Numbered from the stretch's first letter, positions 29,069-39,399 are shown. The stretch: 64,000 nucleotides of DNA from Bog-473 sp963726135 (GCA_963726135.1 CAVSBE010000001.1:496001-560000); one strand, 5' to 3'. A program made the numbers and translations. Notes: generated by a model not told the origin, from the sequence alone.

Positions 29069-32003
29069 TCAGCGCATGGGAACTTCCGCGTGGGCTCGAC
29101 TGGAGGAGCCATCGCCGGTGCCGATCGCAGCCACCGGCACGTCGGTGCTCGTGAAGTGATACGAGCCGGCGCCGACTTCGACAACGGCATAGTCACCGTC
29201 GATGGACGCCGACGTGACCCCTTGCCGCCGACTGAGTGCCATGCCCGACTCGCGGACGTTGTCCAGGGCGACGGCTGGGATGCTGACCCTCGCCTTCGTG
29301 TTGGCCGGCACGGTGACGTCGACCTTGAAGGGCCGGGTTGCGACCGCCGGTCGGCTCCACGCCACTTCGATGGCCCCATGGGGAGTCGGCACCCGCCCCG
29401 CTGCGTATCTCAGTGCATGCAGCGGCACCGTGACGTCGAACGAGGCATATCCCGGGGCCGTAGGGATGACCCCGAGCATCGTCTGCTGGATCGCGACCAG
29501 CACGTTCGAGCCGAAGCCGTGTGAACGGCTATCGCCGTTGCCGAGGAGCGAGGCAAGGGGCGGGGTGAGGACATCCTGGTCCTGGGGGTGCCACATCTCC
29601 CAAGTGAACGTTCCGCCTTGGGCCAGGATGTTGGCCCAGCCGGGCTCCGACGCGTCCGTCAAGATATGCAGGATGTCGCTGTCCCGACCGGTGATCCGCA
29701 GCGCGTCGAGGACATCGGCGGCACTGACGACCGGCGGGGAGAAGGGCATGCTGAGGATGTAGTTGCTCACGGTCGTGACGTCGGACGGTGGAACGACCCC
29801 GAACTGCACGGCAAGCGCGTTGTTGACTTGCGGCGAGACCGCGCCTGAGCACGTGCACAGGTCGTCGTTTGGTGCGAACCGGTGTGCCCTTGGCGTCCAG
29901 TCCGTCGGTGTAGTAACCCGCCGGCAGCAGGAGGTGGGCGTTGATGGCGGTCGCCAGCTCGTGGGCTCGCTCGCGCTGATTCGCCACCTCGGCCGCCGGA
30001 CGGCCGAGGGCGTCCGCCATGTCGGCGACGCGGTTGAACACGTTGTCCGCCAGCAGGTTGAGCTGCGTGTCGGTTGGGAACTGCGGGACGTCAGTTGGAC
30101 CGGGGATGGTCCCGACGAGACCGTTGGAGCCGATGTTGCTCCAGAAGAAGTCCGACACCTTGACCACAACGGGATACAGCTCTGTCAGCAACGCCCTGTC
30201 GCCGGTGTGGATCCAGTACTGCCAGACCCACTCGGGGTAGTACGCAGTCCCCTGGGGGATCTCCTGTGCCCCGAGCGCGGTCGGATAGATCTTGTTGATG
30301 GCACCGTTCGGCCAGAAGCGAGCCTGCGACTGGGCGAACTCGAGCAGGTCCTTCCTCGTCAGATTCGTCTCGCCGAAGGCATCCATGGCCGTCTCCGACT
30401 CGTTCGCTCCGTCCCCGAGCCACGGGCCCTTCTCCCGCGTGGGGGTGTCGACGAACTGCTCCTGCATCGTGAACAACGCCGAGTGGCGGCCGAGGTCGAA
30501 GACCGCGTTCACCGTCTTGTCCGAAGATGTGAACGTTCCGGCGTTCTCGTCGGGGACAGCATCGTGCCGGGTGAGGACGACGATGTCCTTCGTGGTGAGA
30601 GTCTCGCCCGGGTCGTCGATCTGGAGGTACCGGAAACCGAGGTAGTCGAAGGGGCGGAAGGTCTCGCGACCGCCGCCCCGCTCGACGTAGGAGTAGCTCA
30701 TGTTCGTGTGCTGGGTCCCCATTGTGGTCGAGACGTCACCCGACCGGTCGAGGAGGTACCCGGCGTGCATCGTCACCCGCCGGCCGGGCTGCCCGTGGCT
30801 GAAGGTGACCGAGGGGATCGCGGCGTAGACCTTCCCGAAGTCGGCCACGACGGCGCCAGATGCGAGGCGGGACACGGAGACGGCGTGGACCGGCTCGTAG
30901 ACGATGCGGGTCCGCACGGACACCAGATGAGTCCAGGGTGCGGTGGGATGAGGACCGATCACCATTGCCGGCTGCCACCCCAAGGCCCGGTAACCGGCCT
31001 TGTCCCAGCCGATCGGCTCGGCCGGGCCGTTGATGTTCTCGGTATAGTCGACCGGGTCGCCCTCCTCGTCGCGCTGGACGCCCGGCAGCCACGCACCCGG
31101 CAGGACTTCCCACGTGCCATCGGTGGTGATCACGTCGACCGTGCCGTCGGCGTGCAGCACCGTTATGCGGGCGATGACGCCCGGCGTGCCCTCCGGTCGG
31201 CCCTTGCCGGGGCCCTGCCAGTCGTAGATGATCCCGAAGGCGTTGGCCTTTCCCGCCTTGAGGAGGTGGGTGATGTCGGTCGTCTCGTAGTACTGCGAGT
31301 CCGGGTACGCGTACGCCTCGCCCTTGGCGGCCATCGACCCGTTCACATAGAGCTCGTACTGCTGGTCGGCTGACACGTACGCTCGGGCCCGGACGATAGG
31401 AGAGCCGCCGAGCTTCGCCTCCTTCCGGACGTAGCTGTACTCGTCCTTGTTGGCCCAGATGCCGGTGGTGTTCTGGACGTTGAACGTTTCTGGCGTGTCC
31501 AACTCCTCGACAGTGGGTCGCTTGATCCAGTCCGCGTGCCAGTCGCCGTCGTCCAAGCCAGTGTCGAATGTCTCGACGCGCGCCAGCGGCCCGCTGACTC
31601 CCGAACCGTCCCAGGTCTGAACCGTCCACCGGTAGGTGGTGTCCGGCGCAAGGGCGCGTCCCCCATACGGCACGAACGCCTGCGCCGCGGACAGGACCTT
31701 GCCGCTGTCCCAGACCACCGGTGCCGCGCCGCGCCTCGGGCCGCCGAGAGCGGGGCGGGAGACCACGATGCGGTACGCGCTCTGGACCGCGCCCCGCCGA
31801 CTGTCGCCGACGTGCCATCCGAAGTACACGTCGGTCAGCCCAATCCCTACCGGCGACGCCAGGTCGTCCACGGTCAACGCCAGCGGAGGCCCCGGGCCGC
31901 CGGACGTAGCTCCCGCCACGCCGTCGCACGCCAGCGGCGCCAACATCGACACGGCGACGACGACCACACCCAGTACCGCGCGGCCTTGACACCCCACCTG
32001 CAT
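29069..32003 (-). CDS. secreted alpha-L-rhamnosidase, GH78 (one frameshift)
   Basis: About 975 residues. ATG 32003 (MQVGCQGRAVLGVVVV) gives a signal peptide; an upstream ATG at 32027 is also possible. Domains follow the GH78 order: N-terminal Fn3-like domain, concanavalin-like domain (ELYVNGSMAAKGEAYAYPDS), another beta domain, then the (alpha/alpha)6 catalytic domain with FVDTPTREKGPWLGDGANES, which holds the conserved acid cluster. The C-terminal beta domain reads YASFDVTVPL...WSRPAV. One shift near 29884 separates KGTPV from HRFAPNDDLCTCSG. The enzyme removes terminal alpha-L-rhamnose from plant or microbial glycans outside the cell. Confidence 0.9.
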
Positions 32004-32027
32004 CGGCCGAGTATCGCATAGCGACAT

Positions 32028-32453
32028 CCAGGCGGGTCCGATCACGTCAACCTGATGCCGAGGATGCTGAACTCCCGTCCCGTCAGCGAGGCCGTCGAGA
32101 CCTTCTTCGACCTTGCGGAAGGGTCGAGCGCCCACGAAGTCGTCCAAGCCCTCGATGATCGTCACCGCACTGTGTCTCCGGCCACGCCAGTCTCTTCCCT
32201 CACCTCGAACGCCAAGAAGAGGGCCCAGGTAAGACTCCCCCCAATGACGTCAGCCTCCACTGTCTTCGCTCTTGCTGGGGCCGCCCAGAGGAGACGCAGG
32301 GTCGCCTGGACACGACACTTGTTCGGTGCTGTGCAGCGATGATCCCCGCCAACGCAGTTGGCTACTCCTCCGTCGGCAACTCGGACGCTGCCTTGGTCCA
32401 ACCACAGCACCTGCTCCCTTTGGCACCACGAGCCGGATCCCAACAACCGTCGT
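32028..32453. other. intergenic region without recognised gene
   Basis: About 425 bases between two minus-strand genes; it should contain the GH78 promoter. Minus-strand sequence TIIEGLDDFVGARPFRKVEE is open into the GH78 frame but looks unrelated to it, possibly a fragment of another protein. Confidence 0.3.
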
Positions 32454-33046
32454 CTAGTTCGCTACGGTTATCTGCTCGAAGCTGTAGTAGACGGCGACGA
32501 GTGCGACGATCACGAGTGTCAGCCAAGCGCTCACAAACGCCAGTCCGATTGCCAGCAGATAGGCCAGATTTCCGATGCTGAAGCGCACAAATGCGCTTCT
32601 GCGAGTCCTCGGATCGAGGGCGATGCGGAAATGCCCATGACGCGAGGACCACAGAAACATCATGGCGAATGCGAGACCCATACCCAATGACACCAAGGCG
32701 TAGAGGGCGGCGGCCAGGTGCGAGTCGCTCCCCCTACGCGCAAGTACTCGGCCATGGTGGCGGTGGCGAACGGGATCGCCACCACGAAGAGAAGTAGGAG
32801 CAGGTTGAGGAATAGCGCAACGCGATCGATCTTCTCGAGGTTCGAGAACAGCGAATGGTGATTGATCCAGATGATTCCGATGACCAAGAAGCTCACGACG
32901 TAGGAGGCGAAGGACGGCCACCGCTGGGCGAGCTGATGGGCGAGAGTCCCATGCCCAGGTCCGCTTACCGCCAGGTCGAGGGACAGCAAAGTGATGGCAA
33001 CGGCGAGGACGCCGTCACTGAACGACTCCAGGCGCCCGGTGCTCAC
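32454..33046 (-). CDS. TMEM175-family potassium channel-like membrane protein (one frameshift)
   Basis: From ATG at 33046 the first helix reads MSTGRLESFSDGVLAVAITL, the R-x-x-x-FSD signature that lines the selectivity filter of TMEM175 channels. Helices with VVSFLVIGIIWINHHSLF and LLLLLFVVAIPFATATMAEY follow. After a shift near 32745 the other frame supplies the last helices (AAALYALVSLGMGLAFAMMF, YLLAIGLAFVSAWLTLVIVA). Bacterial members conduct K+ weakly selectively as tetramers. Immediately downstream of a small gene on the same strand. Confidence 0.85.
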
Positions 33047-33055
33047 GGCTCCTAC

Positions 33056-33307
33056 CTAGCGGCTGTTTGCTCGAAGCACACCCGCGTGTCGCCACAGGGC
33101 TTCGGCCACAGGATTAAGGCGCGGCTCGTCTTCGCCCTGAGCCTCCACGAGATCAGCGGCGTCGCTGAGGTGCTCCGCCATGATGAGCCAGGCCGCCTCT
33201 CGATCGCTCGCCCTGAAGAGCGGCTTGATGTGCTCGGTGAAACCGATTGCCTCATCCGGACCGTGCAGGCTTTGCGTGGACTCGTCGGCGTCGGGGGCGA
33301 TGGGCAT
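33056..33307 (-). CDS. small protein of unknown function
   Basis: 83 residues from ATG at 33307 with GAGGGAG nine bases upstream. The sequence contains FTEHIKPLFRASDREAAWLI and ALWRHAGVLRANS, predicted helical and soluble. It resembles short proteins that start FTxxIRPLFR, none with a function I know. Its stop is 10 bases before the TMEM175-like start, so the two are probably one transcript. Confidence 0.6.
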   Translation of the reverse strand: MPIAPDADESTQSLHGPDEAIGFTEHIKPLFRASDREAAWLIMAEHLSDAADLVEAQGEDEPRLNPVAEALWRHAGVLRANSR

Positions 33308-33551
33308 ACGTGACTCCCTCGCTTTCCAGTTCAACCCTGACAACATAGAACTGCGTTGTAATCTTGTATACACAACGTCCAACATGCGTCTGGGAATTTC
33401 ACCAAGCCAAGGCGCTGAGGGCATGGCGTGCCGGGCCACTCGCGAAGCTCGCCGATCAGCCGGCTCGAACAGGTCGTAGATAGACCACCTGGCGCGACTC
33501 CCCCATCACCCGGCTGACCAGAAAACCGCCGCTCGGAAGAAAGCCGCAATC

Positions 33552-33571
33552 CGTGGGATCTTCGTGGGATT
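33552..33571. repeat. 11-bp-spaced direct-repeat pair (CGTGGGAT)
   Basis: CGTGGGATC at 33552-33560 and CGTGGGATT at 33563-33571. The same pair occurs at 47559-47578 and 56247-56266. No tRNA fragment is seen beside this copy. Confidence 0.6.
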
Positions 33572-33644
33572 CCATCGGCGATGGATCCGCCGCATCTGGG
33601 GACTGGGGAGATCAACAGGACCCTGATGACGCTCCCCTGGTAAG

Positions 33645-33658
33645 CGAACATATGTTCG
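33645..33658. promoter_or_regulatory. SOS box (LexA operator) of dinB
   Basis: CGAACATATGTTCG is a perfect 14-bp palindrome matching the actinobacterial/Gram-positive LexA consensus CGAAC-N4-GTTCG. It ends 6 to 15 bases before the possible polymerase start codons, so bound LexA would block the promoter. Confidence 0.9.
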
Positions 33659-33664
33659 ACTAAT

Positions 33665-34969
33665 TTGCCATGTGTGGAACTTCCGCCAGTCAGGCGGGCG
33701 ACGATCCTGCATGCCGATCTCGATGCCTTCTACGCGTCAGTTGAGCAACTGTTGGACCCTTCACTGCGGAACCGGCCCATCGCCGTAGGCGGCAGTGTGG
33801 TGCTGGCGGCATCGTATGAAGCGAGGAGTTACGGCGTCCGCGGCGGCATGCCCGGGTGGCGGGCCCGTCAGCTTTGCGGTGATCTCCTTTTCGTCCGTGG
33901 CCACTTCGGCCGCTACCAACAGTTCGGCGACGATGTCGTGTCTGTCTTTCATGACTTCACCCCTCGAGTCGAGCGGGTGTCGATAGATGAGGCATTCCTC
34001 GATGTTGCCGGCGCCGTCCATCTCTTCGGAGCACCGACTGAGATAGCGGCTGCCATCCGCCGACGCGTACGCGACGAGATCGGTCTCCCTTTGTCGGTTG
34101 GCGTGGCCCGCACGAAGCACCTCGCCAAGGTGGCGTCACAGGTGGCCAAGCCTGACGGCCTCGTAGCCGTGGATCCGGGCGATGAGAGCGACTTTCTCGA
34201 CCCCCTACCAATCGGGCTGATATGGGGCGTCGGACCCACGACAGAACGGCGCCTCCAGCAGGCCGGGGTCTATACCATCGGGCAACTGGCCAAGGCCGGC
34301 AGCCCGATCCTGGGCAGCCTGCTCGGCCAGGCAGTCGGGACAAAGCTGGCCGCTCTCTCGACCAACGTCGACGAGCGGGCAGTGGAGACACCGGCCCGGT
34401 CGAAGTCCATGGGTGCCCAGGCCGCCCTCGGACGGCGGGATCCAAATCCAGAGCTCATCCGAGAGACGCTCGGCTACCTGGCTGACAGAGTTGCCGGCCG
34501 GCTGCGAAGGGCCACCCTGGCCGGTCGGACGGTGACCGTACGGGTCCGCTTCTCTCACTTGCGCTCTGTGACCCGGTCCGTCACGTTGTCCGTTGCGATC
34601 TCGACCACGCTGACGCTGACTGAGGTGGCTGAAAGGCTCGCCCACGCAGCCATCCTCGACAACGAACGAGAACGCGAAATCACGCTCATCGCTGTTTCGG
34701 TGTCCAACTTGCGCCCAGAGCACTCCCTGCAGCTCGAGCTACCTCTGAATTCCACCAATTCGCGGCGAAATGCGAGCCACCGACCTGGATCCGTCGTCGA
34801 AGCCTCCAGATGGGGAGTGGACCGGTCCGTCGATGCAATCCGGGACAAGTTCGGCCGGACTGCCGTCGGCTACGCCACTGTCGCACTCTCCGCCGCCGAA
34901 CGAGTTCCCGAGGAGTTCCGCGAGCTGGCCGAGCGGAGGCAAGGTGGTAGCCAGGCATCAAGCCAATGA
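33665..34969 (+). CDS. dinB: DNA polymerase IV (Y-family)
   Basis: Up to 434 residues; TTG 33665 and GTG 33674 are both possible starts just after the SOS box, so the mRNA may be nearly leaderless. Catalytic acids lie in ILHADLDAFYASVEQ and RVSIDEAFLDVAG. AASYEARSYGVRGGMPGWRA is the fingers motif, and GVGPTTERRLQQAGVYTIGQ is the thumb helix-hairpin-helix. The little-finger domain follows. LQLELPL near residue 360 is a good beta-clamp-binding motif. It performs error-prone lesion bypass during the SOS response. The Arg/Ser-rich tail after the clamp motif is of unknown use. Confidence 0.95.
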   Translation: MPCVELPPVRRATILHADLDAFYASVEQLLDPSLRNRPIAVGGSVVLAASYEARSYGVRGGMPGWRARQLCGDLLFVRGHFGRYQQFGDDVVSVFHDFTPRVERVSIDEAFLDVAGAVHLFGAPTEIAAAIRRRVRDEIGLPLSVGVARTKHLAKVASQVAKPDGLVAVDPGDESDFLDPLPIGLIWGVGPTTERRLQQAGVYTIGQLAKAGSPILGSLLGQAVGTKLAALSTNVDERAVETPARSKSMGAQAALGRRDPNPELIRETLGYLADRVAGRLRRATLAGRTVTVRVRFSHLRSVTRSVTLSVAISTTLTLTEVAERLAHAAILDNEREREITLIAVSVSNLRPEHSLQLELPLNSTNSRRNASHRPGSVVEASRWGVDRSVDAIRDKFGRTAVGYATVALSAAERVPEEFRELAERRQGGSQASSQ

Positions 34970-35116
34970 GTCTGATCGATAGCTTCACTAGCGATCGGAG
35001 TGATAACTCATCGATCACCGGTTTGGCATGAAGGTCGGGTTTGCCACGCGCCTTCTGTTATCTCGCTGAAGGTCACGTTCGTCAGGTTCGTGTGATGGTC
35101 GGCGCCCTTGCCCTAG

Positions 35117-36022
35117 CTAGTTTTGGAAATAGTGGCCTTCATTGAGATCATCGATCAGGCCGAGATGCGTCGGGTGCCAGTCCAGCAACTCTTGGGTGAG
35201 GGTGCTTGACGCGGCGTTGTCGAGAGAGACGAAGAATGCGAGGAAATCGAAGTAATCGACGATCTCTTCTGGAGCGATGCTGACGGCCGGCACGCCCAGG
35301 TTGCCTCCGATCACTTCGGCGATCTCCCTGAATGGAACGCCCTCATCGCCGACGGCATGAAGGCGCGACCCCGCAGGGGCAACTTCGATCGCCAGGCGGT
35401 ACAGATGTGCCGCGTCAAGCGAGTGTCCGGCGGCCCAGCGGTTCGACCCGTCGGCCGGGTAGCCGGCCTTACCCTTCTGGCGTGCGAAGGAGATCAGGGC
35501 CGGGGTATAGCCGGTGTGGTCGAGCGAGCTGTGCACGAGTGGCGGGAGGCGCACGACGCTCGACCGGACGCCGCGCTCGGCCAAGGCGATCACCGCGTTC
35601 TCGGCGTCGATGCGCGGCCCGACCGGCAGGATGTTGGCCTCGGTTGCCACTCCTTCCACGCCGCCAAGGGCCAGGGGGATCGTTCCCGAGGTCCCCACGA
35701 AAGGCTTGCCGGTGCCGGCGAGGGCCTTACCCATTGCGTCGATGGCCGCAAGGTCGGCGCCAAGAGGCCCCTCGAGGTCACCGGCGTTCATCTCTTCGTG
35801 CTTGAAGGCCAGGTGGATGACGCCGTCCGAGGCGGTCACGGCTTTTCGGAGACCGTCGAGATCGTCGAGCGAGCCGCGGTGCACGTCGGCGCCCAGGGCC
35901 TCCACCGCGGCTGCGGAGGAGTCCGAGCGGGCCAAGCCCACAACCTCGTGGCCCGCTCCGATCAGTTCGGGGATGACGGCGGAACCGATATGGCCCGATG
36001 CGCCTGTGATGAACACTCTCAT
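35117..36022 (-). CDS. NAD(P)-dependent epimerase/dehydratase-like extended SDR
   Basis: 301 residues from ATG at 36022 with AAAGGAC upstream. The N-terminal nucleotide-binding motif is MRVFITGASGHIGSAVIPEL. GVIHLAFKHEEMNAGDLEGP follows, with a Ser/Thr cluster at FVGTSGTIPLALG and VRLPPLVHSSLDHTGY later. There is no clear YxxxK, which fits the atypical SDR group that includes many flavin-reductase-like or NmrA-like proteins. Function unknown. Confidence 0.82.
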   Translation of the reverse strand: MRVFITGASGHIGSAVIPELIGAGHEVVGLARSDSSAAAVEALGADVHRGSLDDLDGLRKAVTASDGVIHLAFKHEEMNAGDLEGPLGADLAAIDAMGKALAGTGKPFVGTSGTIPLALGGVEGVATEANILPVGPRIDAENAVIALAERGVRSSVVRLPPLVHSSLDHTGYTPALISFARQKGKAGYPADGSNRWAAGHSLDAAHLYRLAIEVAPAGSRLHAVGDEGVPFREIAEVIGGNLGVPAVSIAPEEIVDYFDFLAFFVSLDNAASSTLTQELLDWHPTHLGLIDDLNEGHYFQN

Positions 36023-36553
36023 GATGATGTCCTTTCGTGGGCCGTCGGTGTGGCGGCAGATTGGTGGTGGTGCTCGGATGGTCCATAGCTCAAATGGCTG
36101 CCGAGCAGCGGTTCGATGGTGGGCTACCGACATAACTGCCTTGACCTGGTCGGACGGCGCCCTGTTTGAACCATTTCCCACGCTATTGCTCTCGATTTCC
36201 CACATTGGCAGGCGCAACCAACTGCGAAGAAGTCCTGATCACCGGCTCCGGATGACATTCGGCACCCACAGGCCCGCACCCCGAAACGACCAGAAGCGCC
36301 GCGCAACGCACCACGAGCAAGGACCCGCGTCCCGAGGAGCCCTGGGCGGGCGGCGCTACCGGGAACGGGTGGGCACACGGCACGCGCTGGCTTCGATGGC
36401 TGGCGACCCTACGCCCCGTACGGCACGATTGGGGCACCCTCGCCTCGACGCGACGATTGCATGACTTAGGCATGAAAAGACGATGAACACCCCGCGACAC
36501 CCCTTGCAGATCACGGCCCTGTCAGTGAAGATCAATTTACGGACGATGGAGTT
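36023..36553. other. divergent intergenic region without recognised gene
   Basis: About 530 bases between a minus-strand SDR and a plus-strand cyclic-nucleotide-binding protein. Open frames here are Arg-rich and unrecognised. Promoters of both genes should lie inside. Confidence 0.35.
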
Positions 36554-37111
36554 ATGCGCCCGATTGGCGACTGTGCTGATGTGGAATCACGGTGGCGCAG
36601 CGTGCTCGCGAAGGAGATGCGTGTGCAGACCTTGAGACGACAGGCCCCTGTCATCGACCGCTTGAAGTCGATGGACCAATTCAAAGGCTACAACAAGGCA
36701 CAGCTCCGAGAGGTGGCTCGCCTGGCGGAGCAAGTCAGGGTTGGTGAGGGCAAGATCCTGATCAGAGAGGGGCAGTTCGGCAAGGAGTTCTTCCTCATCC
36801 TTTCTGGCACTGTCGAGGTCACCCGAAAAGGCCGAGTGGTGAACGCGCTCGGCCCCGGTGACTTCTTTGGGGAGCTGGCGGCCCTGAAACGCGCGCCCCG
36901 CAACGCAACGGTCACGGCGCTCTCCGATCTGGATCTGCTCATCATCGGGCAGCGTGAGTTCAACGCGATGTTCGAAATCCCCCAATTCCGGGATGCGCTG
37001 TTCGAGAGGATGGCCAACCGGTTGCAAATCGTCGACGCGCAGCTCGAGACGGCCTCGATGGGCAGGCAAGAAGCCTTGATTCCTTTCGACCCCGAGGGCT
37101 TCGACAAGTAG
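36554..37111 (+). CDS. cyclic nucleotide-binding domain protein without HTH
   Basis: 185 residues from ATG at 36554. A short helical lead is followed by one cNMP-binding domain: LIREGQFGKEFFLILSGTVE, LGPGDFFGELAALKRAPRNA (the phosphate-binding cassette with F-GE-A and R-A) and LIIGQREFNAMFE. There is no helix-turn-helix, so it is not a complete Crp-type regulator. It may be a cAMP-binding adaptor. The cassette looks able to bind a cyclic nucleotide. An internal ATG (MRVQTLRRQ) is an alternative start. Confidence 0.82.
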   Translation: MRPIGDCADVESRWRSVLAKEMRVQTLRRQAPVIDRLKSMDQFKGYNKAQLREVARLAEQVRVGEGKILIREGQFGKEFFLILSGTVEVTRKGRVVNALGPGDFFGELAALKRAPRNATVTALSDLDLLIIGQREFNAMFEIPQFRDALFERMANRLQIVDAQLETASMGRQEALIPFDPEGFDK

Positions 37112-37128
37112 CTGACCCTGCCCCCGTC

Positions 37129-37147
37129 CGCCGGGAGGGTGGGACAC
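37129..37147. repeat. 19-bp element, inverted relative to 41442-41460
   Basis: CGCCGGGAGGGTGGGACAC here is the exact reverse complement of 41442-41460. A diverged third copy lies around 42511-42545 in the 41.4-kb orientation. Flanking G/C-rich sequence is also similar in all three copies. Confidence 0.6.
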
Positions 37148-37208
37148 GGGGTGGTGCGTCTGATAGAGCTGCGAACGTGGGGTAGGAAGTACGCATTGTG
37201 CCTAGAGC

Positions 37209-37834
37209 ATGGGGGTACTTTTGACTTCCACCCGGATCATCGCCATGGTGAGCCTCTCTCTGGTGGTGTTGATTGTCGGCGGATGCGCCAGCAATCCAAG
37301 CCCGAAGGCTTCCGAGCCCGCGCCTTCGGCGCGCACTTCGACCACAATGACTGTCACGTCAACGACCCCGCCGACCGCCCGAAGTTCGACGACCAGCACT
37401 GCTGCCACCACAACCACCTGTCAGCCGGAACATCTGGCCGTCTCGGTATCGGCACAGGGGGGAGCCGCAGGCCACGGTCAACAGATCGTAAGCCTGGTCA
37501 ATGAGGGAGCCGCCGCCTGTACCTTGTATGGCTTTCCGGGCCTCGGACTTCTAGATGGCGCTGGGCACAGTCCGTGCAGTTGGCTGTGACGCGAGCGACG
37601 ACGGCAGGGTTCGCGTTTCCTGCCATTCCCGAAACGACAGTCACCGTCACTCCCTATGGCGAACCCGCGGCATTTGGAATGGAGTGGATCAACGGGCCGT
37701 CGAGCGGAACATATTCGCTTCAGGTGACACCACCCAATGACACCGGTTATCTCGTCGTTCCAAACCAGATTGACTACTTTGCCAATAATGAAGTCAGTCT
37801 GACGCCCGTTGCTCCGCTGGGTCAGTTGAAGTAG
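37209..37834 (+). CDS. DUF4232-type lipoprotein (one frameshift)
   Basis: ATG 37209 gives MGVLLTSTRIIAMVSLSLVV and lipobox VGGC, then a long Ser/Thr-rich linker (about residues 30-75) suited to crossing the envelope. The globular part has CQPEHLAVSVSAQGGAAGHG and LVNEGAAACTLYGFPGLGLL, the Cys pair and GFP motif of DUF4232 proteins. A shift near 37572 moves the rest into the next frame (QLAVTRATTAGFAF to VAPLGQLK). Probably an extracytoplasmic lipoprotein of unknown role. Confidence 0.75.
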
Positions 37835-37904
37835 CCAGAGGGTGCCCCCATACGCCGGCCTGGGGTCATTCCGGCCGCGCCATCGTCGATCTAGCGTTAG
37901 GGCC

Positions 37905-38408
37905 ATGGCCCGCAAGGCTGGCCCGAGCGACGAGGACTACGACCGTGCCGCCCGCCTCGGTCTGCTCGGTCTGACCGCAGGCAAGGACGCGGACGTGGAC
38001 TCCATCATGGAGCAGCTGGCTGGCTTGCACCCTCGCAACAACACGTTCCCGGCTGAGGTCCTGCTCGAGCTGGCCGCCGAGGCCATCGAGGAGTCCGGAG
38101 CATCACCGGCCGACCCGATCCAATACGAGGGGATGCGCGACCGCCATCTCCCCGAGTACCACTTCCGTGGCAAGTCTCAGCAGCACAAGAGCCACTATGC
38201 CCTCATGGCCGCCACCATGATCAGGGCCGGCGTCTATCCCGACCTCCTCGACGAGGCTTACGGATGGGGCATCGACGACATGTGGAGATACGCCTTCTAC
38301 GCCCTGGTCCTGTACGGCCGGGTGGCTGCAGAACGGACGGGACGACCGCTCGAGGACATCGCAACCGCACTCGCCGAGCGGCGGGGCCTCGACCTGGAGG
38401 ATTCCTAA
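37905..38408 (+). CDS. conserved hypothetical protein
   Basis: 167 residues from ATG at 37905. Predicted soluble and helical: GPSDEDYDRAARLGLLGLTA, EQLAGLHPRNNTFPAEVLLE, EYHFRGKSQQHKSHYALMAA, WRYAFYALVLYGRVAAERTG. I do not recognise the family. Its 3' end overlaps the convergent integrase stop by four bases, so it may be part of the mobile region. Confidence 0.55.
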   Translation: MARKAGPSDEDYDRAARLGLLGLTAGKDADVDSIMEQLAGLHPRNNTFPAEVLLELAAEAIEESGASPADPIQYEGMRDRHLPEYHFRGKSQQHKSHYALMAATMIRAGVYPDLLDEAYGWGIDDMWRYAFYALVLYGRVAAERTGRPLEDIATALAERRGLDLEDS

Positions 38409-39316
38409 CCCCCGGCCACGAAGGCCACCACGACATAGGCGGCATGGCGATCGAAGTTCTCGCGTCGGCGGTCGTAGATGGTGGTCGTCCTCGGATCGGC
38501 GTGACGTGCGGCGATCTGGACGTCACGCAGGGGCACCCCCGCATCGAGCGCCGCCATGATGAAAGCTGCTCGGAGCATGCGGGGATGCACGATCCCGAGG
38601 CCGGCCCGCTTCCCGATGGAGCGGACCCAGCGATGTGCGGTGCGCCGGTCGAGCCGCTGGCCATCATGGCGGTGCAGGATCGGTCCCTCGCATCGCTCGC
38701 CGAGGGCGAGGTCGATGGTCCGAGCCACTCTCGGGACGAGCGGGATCACGGCCGGCTTGTTGCCCTTCCCGATGATGCGGAGAGTGCGGTGGCCCCGGTC
38801 GAAGCCGAGATCGTCGGCAGTGGTGGCACAGGCCTCGCTCACCCGCAGACCGTTGAGGCCCAAGAGGGCGGCCAAGGCTGCGTGGTCGGGGTCGTCGCGC
38901 TCGACGGTGAAGAGGAACCGGCCGAGCTCGCCCCGGTCGAGACCCCGCCCTTCACTTGGGTAGACCTTGGGCCTGCGGGCGTACTGCGCCGGGTTCGACG
39001 GGATCCGCCCGTCGATGTGGGCGAAGCGGTAGAAGCCGCAGATCGTCGATAGCCGCCGGTCGATTGTCGAGGCGGCCAGGCCCCGCTCCTCCATGGCGCT
39101 GCGCCACAGCTCGAAGTGAGCCCGCTTGGCCTCGAGGACGTCGAGACCGACGTCACTGGACCACTGGAAGAACGTGCGCAGATCGTAACGGTAGGTCTCC
39201 AGGGTGCGACCGCTGTAGCGGGCCAGGTAGGCGGCAGCGGCCATCTGGGCCTGGGCGAACGGATCCGCGTCACGAGCGCTCACCAGCATCACTGAACTTG
39301 GGATCGGGGTGGGCAT
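38405..39316 (-). CDS. tyrosine recombinase/integrase, with substituted H-x-x-R box
   Basis: 303 residues from ATG at 39316 with AAGGAGG upstream. The N-terminal SAM-like domain (about 15-105) precedes the catalytic domain. R158 (LNGLRVSEAC), K184/K187 (IGKGNK), R249 (MLRAAF), H272 (AARHADPRTT) and the nucleophile Y281 (TIYDRR) are present. The usual His of the H-x-x-R box is Arg246: the sequence is HPRMLRA. Either a neighbouring His244 takes over, the enzyme is impaired, or a base is wrong. Possible driver of integration at the tRNA-Met remnants, but it is not adjacent to either. Confidence 0.88.
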   Translation of the reverse strand: MPTPIPSSVMLVSARDADPFAQAQMAAAAYLARYSGRTLETYRYDLRTFFQWSSDVGLDVLEAKRAHFELWRSAMEERGLAASTIDRRLSTICGFYRFAHIDGRIPSNPAQYARRPKVYPSEGRGLDRGELGRFLFTVERDDPDHAALAALLGLNGLRVSEACATTADDLGFDRGHRTLRIIGKGNKPAVIPLVPRVARTIDLALGERCEGPILHRHDGQRLDRRTAHRWVRSIGKRAGLGIVHPRMLRAAFIMAALDAGVPLRDVQIAARHADPRTTTIYDRRRENFDRHAAYVVVAFVAGG

Positions 39317-39399
39317 GGCTTCCTCCTTGTGTCGAGGAAGACAGCGAATACCTATGCGGCGGTCAATGCCCGGTGCGCCCCATGCCGGCAGCGAGGATT

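Noticed and set aside
29763..31373. Plus-strand open frame of 536 codons opposite the rhamnosidase
   Set aside because: Mirror of GC-rich third codon positions; the GH78 protein on the minus strand explains the sequence.
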